A DNA stretch of 64,000 nucleotides from positions 1,674,001 to 1,738,000 of the forward strand of contig JANVAS020000239.1 in the NCBI GenBank assembly GCA_027563935.2, written 5' to 3'. Origin of the DNA: Costus lasius. Its lineage: Eukaryota > Streptophyta > Magnoliopsida > Zingiberales > Costaceae. Under the pieces are notes generated by a model. The model was given only the letters and a program-made list of their open reading frames with translations, ran no database searches and was not told where the DNA came from. Positions 57,718 to 64,000 of the stretch are shown piece after piece (position 1 is the first letter of the stretch; every line of letters starts with the position of its first letter). Position numbers and translations under genes: made by a program.

Positions 57718-59558
57718 ATGAGCTTCAATGTGCGATCCCTACTGGAAAGGGAGAAGTTTGCTGGGCCAAACTTCTCAGACTGGTACGGACACCTTAAGAT
57801 TGTTCTTAAGGCAGAGAGGAAACTGTATGTCCTCGAGACGGCTATACCGCCTCAACCCGCTGCGAACGCCGCAAGGGCGGTTCGCGATGCCTATGAAAAG
57901 CATGTCAATGATAGCATTGATGTCGCTTGCCTGATGCTAGCGTCTATGACGCCACCGCTGCAGCGTCAGCATGAGGATATGTCAGCTATAGAAATTATAG
58001 CAAACCTCAAGATGCTGTATGCTGCACAGGTGAGCACTGAACGCTATAATCTGACCAAGCTTTTCTTTCAGAGCAAACTGACTGAAGGGAGTCCAGTGGG
58101 AGCTCATGTGCTCAAGATGATTGGGCATAAAGAGGCTCTAGAAAAACTAGGGCATACCATCAATCAGGAGCTTGCTGTAGACATTATTCTGCAGTCTCTC
58201 CCGGCCTCCTTCGATGCATTCATTATTAATTTTAATATGAACAAGATCGACTGTACTCCGGCAGAGTTGCTGAATATGCTCTTGACTACGGAGGAGACTC
58301 TGAAGGGAAAACCTTCAACCTCTGTCTTGATGTTCCCTTCCAGGAACAAGAAGAAGGGGAAGAAGGGCAAGGCCCCTGTGAAGAACTACAGCAAGGCTCT
58401 GAAACAAAAGGTGAAGCGGTCGAAGGACAACAGGTGTTTCCACTGTGGCCAGCTGGGTCACTGGAAAAAGGACTGTAAAGCGCTCCAAGGAGACAAGAAG
58501 GGAAGCATCGCTTCTGGCTCAGGTATATTTGTGACTGAGGTCATGATATCTTCTTCTTCTATTTCATGGGTGTTGGACACTGCATGTGGAGTTCACATTT
58601 GTTCAAATGTACAGGAACTCAAGAGAAGAAGACAGGTGGGACAGCATGAGGTGGACCTACGAGTTGGAAACGGGGCACGGGTTGCTGCTGTTGCTGTAGG
58701 GGTTTATTACATCTCATTACCATCTGGACTTGTACTAGAACTTGACAATTGTTATTTTGTTCCAAGTATTACGAAAAATATTATCTCTATTCCTGCTCTT
58801 CAAAGGAAAGGATTTTCCTTTGAATGCAATATTTCAAAGTGTGTAATTTCTTATGATAATATTGTTTATGCTTTTGGATCAATTAACAATGGGTTATTCA
58901 TGTTGGACATGGAATGTTCTATACAAAACATTGATAATAAGAAAGCCAAGTATGCTGATGACAGCACCTTGCTATGGCATAGTCGTTTAGGCCATATTAA
59001 CAAGAAACGCATTAAGCGGTTGCATGATCATGGACTGCTGGGATCATTCTCCAATGAGGAGATTGATACATGCAAAGCTTGTTTAATGGGTAAAATGACG
59101 AAGGCTCCTTTTCCTCACAAAGGTCAAAGGGCTTCAGGTTTATTGACCTTATACACAGTGATGTGTGTGGGCCATTTAGTAAACATGCCAGAGGTGGCTA
59201 TTCGTACTTCATTACCTTTACTGATGATTTCAGTAGATATGGGTATGTCTATTTAATGAGACATAAAAGTGAATCTTTTGACAAGTTCAAAGAGTTCAAA
59301 AATGAAGTACAAAATCAGCTAGGCCGAAATATCAAGGCACTTCGCTCAGATCGAGGTGGAGAATACCAAAGTCGAGAGTTTACTGACTATCTGAAGGAGT
59401 GTGGGATTATCTCACAGCTCACTCCGCCAGGAACACCGCAATGGAATGGTGTGTCCGAGAGGAGGAACAGAACCTTACTGGATATGGTTCGTTCTATGAT
59501 GAGTCAAGCTACTTTACCTTACTCCTTTTGGGGATTTGCACTGGAAACAGCTGCAAAG
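57718..59558 (+). pseudogene. Copia B gag-pol, one frameshift and truncated
   Basis: ATG at 57718 begins MSFNVRSLLEREKFAGPNF. Gag is complete, with zinc knuckle CFHCGQLGHWKKDC from residue 240, then protease (LDTACGVHIC) and pre-integrase (LWHSRLGHINKKR, CKACLMGKMTK). A single missing C near 59143, in GGTTTATTGACC where the B' copy reads GLLDLIHSD, shifts the frame. The original reading resumes in another frame by 59163 (MCGPFSKHARGGYSYF) and continues through RSDRGGEY and VSERRNRTLLDM to ALETAAK at 59558, where the B' LTR starts. Apart from the deletion the integrase is intact. Confidence 0.93.
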
Positions 59559-61247
59559 TGATGGTTCCCCAAAGGGGGCGAAAACCCCGTGGTGGCGCAA
59601 ACAAGAAAGAGGGCAGCGGATAAAGGGTTTCATAGGATCAATGAGCATGCATTATATGATCAACTTAACAAAACCGATTGTAAAGAAGTGATTCGATTCA
59701 TACCATGGCCATTTTAAGATGGCGCCTTGGAAGTAAGAGAACAACGAAGATCTCCTCCAAATTGTCACACACAAGATGAAGATGTGCTTCTTCTTGTCGT
59801 CCCTTGTGCTAGCAAGGATCGTCCAAGGCGTCTTGATCGAATGCAAAGGGAAAGGAGAGCTTTTCTTCTTGGCGTTTTTCTCTCTTGTCACCTTAGACTT
59901 CCTCTAGACCAGAATGCCGCTCGAAGACAACCCAAGGAGGCGTCAAAGGCGTGAAGAGGCAAGAGAGGGGCGACGTGAGATCATGGCCACGTTTGAGAAG
60001 TGCTATCCAAAAATACCATCCCACTTCTCCACATGCGATCTTAGGTTTACCCCAATCGCAAATGCCACATCACCTTTGAACCATGCGCTCATCCATGAGC
60101 TGGTTCAAACCGATTTGGTTCACTAACCAAATAAACCAAGAAATAAGTCCAGATCAAAATAAACCCTAAGGCTCTTGATCTGACCGTCAATCTCTCAATG
60201 CTCCTGATCTGACTGATCTAGCATTCATTCTCTCAATCGAAGCTTACCGATCTCAAGCCCTAATCAATCAAACATGATCAGACCAGATCTCACTTACAAT
60301 CAGAGATTAAATCCCTTTAAACTGAACCCGAATAATTCAGTCCACACGATCTGACTTAAGAAAGCCATATCATCAAATTGTGCGACCCTAAGGGTATCCT
60401 TTAAATGTCGGTAACGATAACTTACGTTATCACGATCAGTGAGGGGTATCTAGCAACACATCACTGTCTCCCGATATAAAGGAAAGAGTCTTCCAAGACT
60501 ACACCCAAAAACAGCACAAGTGTGAATCAATTCACAAAGCATACAAATTTCCTTTACCACTGGATGTTCTTATTGGACAAGCAAGTCAAGCTTGTAACTC
60601 CAATATGATGAGCATGATTAGATCAGATGAACATAGTCATCTGGGTATGGCCATACACTTTCTCAATCATCTCATCCAGGGGGCCCCTTTAGAACATCAC
60701 ACTCCAATTAAGGAGACGGCAATCCTATGTCTATCACTAGTGCCCTAACCTGACTCAAGCTCACCATCCAAGATAGTCTATAATCATTATATTTCAAGTG
60801 ATATTGAACTATCTCAAAATAATGACAATCATCATTTAGAAAACACAAGTGATCTCAAGTCAGAGGAAATGTGCCACTTGTCGCATTCAAGGATTATTCA
60901 CATTGTGACAAGCAATTGAATATCCAAGTAGGGTCTGTCCAGTACATCCAATGTACCCATGAGTCTACATCTTATTCCATGCTCGAAGCATCCTATAAGA
61001 TTAGAACACATATTAGTCTTAACCATATCAAGGCTGTCTCATGTTCACCAAGATATCTCGACTAAGGACATAACTGCATGTCAGCCTAGCTGAACAGCTT
61101 TGAGACATTATTCAGAAGAACATATATTGCAGCAGACAATGTAGCTTACTGAATAACAACCATGCCTTTATAAACATAACAGTTTATTACATGATACTGT
61201 TACAATCCCAAGACCTCAAACATTAGTCTTAAGGGCAAACCCCAACA
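59559..61247 (-). repeat. Copia B' 3' LTR (minus strand)
   Basis: 1,689 bp. On the plus strand it runs TGATGGTTCCCC...GCAAACCCCAACA. The palindrome CCCCAAAGGGG (59567-59577) is near the LTR 3' end. The middle is closely similar to the other B LTRs; the last ~550 bp of the LTR differ. Confidence 0.92.
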
Positions 61248-61265
61248 ATCTCCCACTTGCACTTA
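61248..61265 (-). other. Polypurine tract (minus strand)
   Basis: ATCTCCCACTTGCACTTA on the plus strand, reverse complement of the tract preceding copia 3' LTRs. Confidence 0.9.
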
Positions 61266-61267
61266 AT

Positions 61268-64000
61268 CTAATGGTTGAGAAATCTCAAACCCATATTATT
61301 ACAGTGCTTTTCATGCTTCTGCTGCGCCAGAGGCTTAGTAAGCGGGTCTGCCAGATTGTCATCTGTATGAACCTTGCAGACTTTGATCTCGCCATGATCT
61401 ATGATCTCCCTGATCAAATGAAACCGTCTCTGTATGTGCTTGGACTTCTGGTGCGACCGTGGTTCCTTTGCTTGTGCGATTGCTCCAGTGTTATCACAGA
61501 AGATAACCAAAGGATCTGCACTCGAAGGAACAACACCAAGTTCTCTCACGAACTTACGAATCCAGACTGCCTCCTTGGATGCTTCCGAGGCTGCAACATA
61601 CTCGGCTTCTGTTGTGGAATTAGCAACGATTGACTGTTTGAAACTCTTCCACACCACTACTCCTCCATTCAAGCTAAAAACATAGCCTGATTGCGATCGG
61701 AAATCATCCTGGTCAGACTGGAACGAAGCGTCAGTATATCCTTCAATACTGAGTTCTTCCTGACCACCATATATCAAGAACATATCTTTGGTTCTCCGAA
61801 GATATTTTAAGATGTTCTTGACTGCAATCCAGTGTGCCTGTCCTGGATTACTTTGGAAACGACTGGTCACGCTTAACCCGTAAGCGACGTCTGGGCGAGT
61901 ACACAACATCGCATACATAATGGATCCAATAGCCGAAGCATAAGGCGTATTGTCCATTTCATCTTTCTCAGTCTGTGTTTGTGGACACTGACTCTTCGAA
62001 AGATTCAGACCATGTCTGACTGGAAGATATCCTCTTTTAGAATTCTCTAAATGAAATCTCTCTAGGACTTTATCGATGTAAGTACTCTGGCACAGCCCGA
62101 GAAGCCTCTTAGATCTATCCCTGTAGATCTTCACACCTAATACATAGGCTGCTTCTCCTAAATCTTTCATCTGGAAACATTTCCTTAACCATGCCTTAAC
62201 CGCATGCATTTCAGGAATGTCATTTCCAATGATCAAGATATCATCGACGTAGAGGACTAGGAAAGTAATCACGCTCCCACTAAACCTCTTATATACACAC
62301 GGGTCATCCTCGTTCTTGATGAAACCAAATTCAGTGACTGATTCATCAAAACGAATATTCCAGCTTCTTGATGCTTGCTTAAGTCCATAAATGGACTTCT
62401 TTAATTTGCATATCTTATGACGATCTGATGGATCAGTGAAACCCTCAGGTTGTGTCATGTACACATCCTCATCCAGATTTCCATTCAGGAAAGCTGTTTT
62501 CACATCCATTTGCCAGATCTCATAATCATAATATGCTGCTATCACGAAAAGAATCCGAATAGACTTAAACATGGCTACAGGTGAGAAAGTTTCATCATAA
62601 TCTATCCTGTAGATTTGTTTGAAACCTTTCGAAACTAGCCTGCCTTTATAGGTAACCACGTTACCATCCATGTCAATCTTCTTCTTGAAGATCCATTTAC
62701 AGCCTATTGGGATAACTCCCGGAGGCGGATCAACCAAATCCCAAACTTGGTTATCTGACATGGAGTCCATCTCGGCGCGCATAGCTTCAAGCCATCTCGC
62801 TGACTCCGGTCCACTGACCGCATCCGCATAAGTGAGGGGTTCATCATTATCAATGATGTAGACTCCGTCATAGCGCTCAGGCTGACGACGGATCCTTCCC
62901 GATCTTCGCGGTTCCCGTGATGTCTGAGCCTCAGGTTGTTCAATAACCTGTTCAACCGGCTCAGGCTCATCCAACTCTGCTTGAGCACTTTGTCCTGCCT
63001 CTGGATTCTCATCCAGTTTTATTTCTCTCCCACTGGCCTCTTGCAGAAGAAACTCCTTCTCAAGAAATATGGCCGTCCGAGCAACAAAAACCTTGTTCTC
63101 TTTGGGATCATAGAAATAATAACCCTTAGTTTTCTTAGGGTAACCGACAAAGATGCATTTGTCAGATCTGCTCTCTAGTTTCCCAGAGGCGAGCTTTTTG
63201 ACATAAGCCTCGCAGCCCCAGATCCTGATAAACGTCAAGCTTGGCTGTTTCCCATACCATAATTCATATGGCGTCTTTGAAACTGCCTTGGATGGCACTC
63301 GGTTTAGTACTTTTGCAGCTGTTTCCAGTGCAAAACCCCAAAAGGAGTAAGGTAGATTAGCCTGACTCATCATAGAACGAACCATATCAAGTAACGTTCT
63401 ATTTCTCCTCTCGGACACACCATTCCATTGCGGTGTTCCTGGTGGAGTGAGCTGTGAGATGATCCCACACTCCTTCAGATAGTCAGTAAATGCATGACTT
63501 AGGTATTCTCCACCTCGATCAGAACGAAGTGCCTTGATATTTCGGCCTAGCTGATTTTGTACTTCATTCTTGAACTCTTTGAACTTGTCAAAGGATTCAC
63601 TCTTGTGTCTCATTAAAAAGACATACCCATATCTACTGAAATCATCAGTAAAGGTGATGAAGTACTGATAGCCACCTCTGGCATGTTTACTAAATGGCCC
63701 ACACACATCACTGTGTATAAGGTCAAGTAAACCTGAAGCCCTTTGACCTTTGTGAAGAAAAGGTGACTTCGTCATTTTGCCCATCAAACAAGCTTTGCAT
63801 GTATCAATCTCCTTATAGGCGAATGATCCCAGCAGTCCATAATCATGCAACCGCTTAATGCGTTTCTCGTTAATATGGCCTAAACGACTATGCCATAGCA
63901 AGGTGCTGTCATCAGCATTCTTGGCTTTCTTAATATCAATTTTCTGTATAGAACATTCCATGTCCAACATGTATAACCCATTGTTAATTGAACCAGTTGC
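61268..64000 (-). CDS. Copia B' Pol (integrase, reverse transcriptase, RNase H), open, N-terminus outside window
   Basis: An uninterrupted frame from the window edge (64000) to the stop at 61268. In coding order: end of protease, pre-integrase zinc site (LWHSRLGHINEKR, CKACLMGKMTK), integrase with all three acidic residues (LIHSDVCGPF, RSDRGGEYLS, VSERRNRTLLDM), a Glu/Pro-rich linker, reverse transcriptase (WIFKKKIDMDGNVVTYKGRL, QMDVKTAFLNG, YVDD) and RNase H (GYTDASFQSD, TTEAEYVAASEA, CDNTGAIAQA, DDNLADPLTK). The Met at 63970 is internal: ten more open codons precede it. No inactivating change is visible. With the closely related gag at 57718 as guide, the missing part should be a gag of about 290 residues. 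Functional competence is inference until gag and the 5' LTR are seen. Confidence 0.95.
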   Translation of the reverse strand, partial: ATGSINNGLYMLDMECSIQKIDIKKAKNADDSTLLWHSRLGHINEKRIKRLHDYGLLGSFAYKEIDTCKACLMGKMTKSPFLHKGQRASGLLDLIHSDVCGPFSKHARGGYQYFITFTDDFSRYGYVFLMRHKSESFDKFKEFKNEVQNQLGRNIKALRSDRGGEYLSHAFTDYLKECGIISQLTPPGTPQWNGVSERRNRTLLDMVRSMMSQANLPYSFWGFALETAAKVLNRVPSKAVSKTPYELWYGKQPSLTFIRIWGCEAYVKKLASGKLESRSDKCIFVGYPKKTKGYYFYDPKENKVFVARTAIFLEKEFLLQEASGREIKLDENPEAGQSAQAELDEPEPVEQVIEQPEAQTSREPRRSGRIRRQPERYDGVYIIDNDEPLTYADAVSGPESARWLEAMRAEMDSMSDNQVWDLVDPPPGVIPIGCKWIFKKKIDMDGNVVTYKGRLVSKGFKQIYRIDYDETFSPVAMFKSIRILFVIAAYYDYEIWQMDVKTAFLNGNLDEDVYMTQPEGFTDPSDRHKICKLKKSIYGLKQASRSWNIRFDESVTEFGFIKNEDDPCVYKRFSGSVITFLVLYVDDILIIGNDIPEMHAVKAWLRKCFQMKDLGEAAYVLGVKIYRDRSKRLLGLCQSTYIDKVLERFHLENSKRGYLPVRHGLNLSKSQCPQTQTEKDEMDNTPYASAIGSIMYAMLCTRPDVAYGLSVTSRFQSNPGQAHWIAVKNILKYLRRTKDMFLIYGGQEELSIEGYTDASFQSDQDDFRSQSGYVFSLNGGVVVWKSFKQSIVANSTTEAEYVAASEASKEAVWIRKFVRELGVVPSSADPLVIFCDNTGAIAQAKEPRSHQKSKHIQRRFHLIREIIDHGEIKVCKVHTDDNLADPLTKPLAQQKHEKHCNNMGLRFLNH

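Larger units (their letters stand above)
54370..59558 (+). mobile_element. Copia B element, 3'-interrupted
   Basis: 5' LTR, primer-binding site, leader, gag and pol up to the integrase, then cut by the minus-strand B' element. The left flank GACAT (54365-54369) should recur beyond the window if the 3' end exists. Best preserved gag in the window. Confidence 0.92.
59559..64000 (-). mobile_element. Copia B' element (minus strand), continues past window
   Basis: 3' LTR, polypurine tract and pol on the minus strand, inserted into the integrase gene of the copia B element. CAAAG at 59554-59558 is the predicted target duplication. Its gag, leader and 5' LTR lie beyond 64000. Confidence 0.93.

Overview
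The window is a gene-free stretch of a flowering-plant nuclear genome built almost entirely of nested and decayed LTR retrotransposons. The evidence is the mix of Ty1/copia gag-pol (zinc knuckle, DDE integrase, YVDD reverse transcriptase), Ty3/gypsy gag-pol with a chromodomain, Athila-type gag-protease plus the Athila ORF3, primer-binding sites matching initiator tRNA-Met (TGGTATCAGAG), and LTRs of 1.5-3 kb. I saw no convincing host gene, intact tRNA or rRNA gene, or CRISPR. The species cannot be named from the sequence. The copia elements resemble the Angela/BARE lineage in gag start, LTR length and LTR ends (TGTTGG...). Family labels A, A', B and B' below are local names for copia LTR types.

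Layout. 1-1896: 3' part of a gypsy LTR inserted in an A-type copia LTR (1897-2606). 2607-7657: B-type copia remnant (LTR, leader, gag-pol with a lost start and a nonsense codon). 7658-7827: scrap of A LTR. 7828-24720: Athila-type element with gag-protease and ORF3 but no reverse transcriptase or integrase. Its 3' LTR is split by a complete 9,182-bp copia A element (14004-23185) with a 5-bp target duplication CGTAC. 24721-30910: 3' half of a CRM-like gypsy element, split by a 2,998-bp solo LTR (26835-29832) with target duplication CATCC. 30950-33771: minus-strand copia gag/integrase remnant and leader. 33772-35324: two Athila LTR pieces in opposite orientation. 35325-41661: decayed minus-strand copia A' element. 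41662-42234 and 54275-54369: the two ends of one minus-strand A LTR, split by a minus-strand Tekay-like chromovirus (42235-54274). 54370-59558: B-type copia element (+), cut by a minus-strand B' copia element (59559 to beyond 64000) whose visible pol is fully open.

How the parts relate. The record is one of serial insertion, solo-LTR formation by LTR-LTR recombination, and illegitimate deletion. The youngest events by LTR comparison are the Tekay element (about nine substitutions between its LTR copies over 2.9 kb, counted by eye) and then copia A (about thirty over 1.95 kb). The elements most able to supply enzymes are the B' copia element at the right edge and whatever autonomous relatives exist elsewhere. 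Copia A, the Athila derivative and the Tekay element all lack at least one required function.

The least explained signals are RNA-like. Every copia leader in the window carries a series of bulged hairpins just upstream of gag whose stems change sequence but keep pairing. Copia LTRs carry a changing palindrome 7-10 nt before their 3' end. The B-type leader holds a tRNA/SINE-like module. The Athila elements carry arrays of short palindromes in the LTR.
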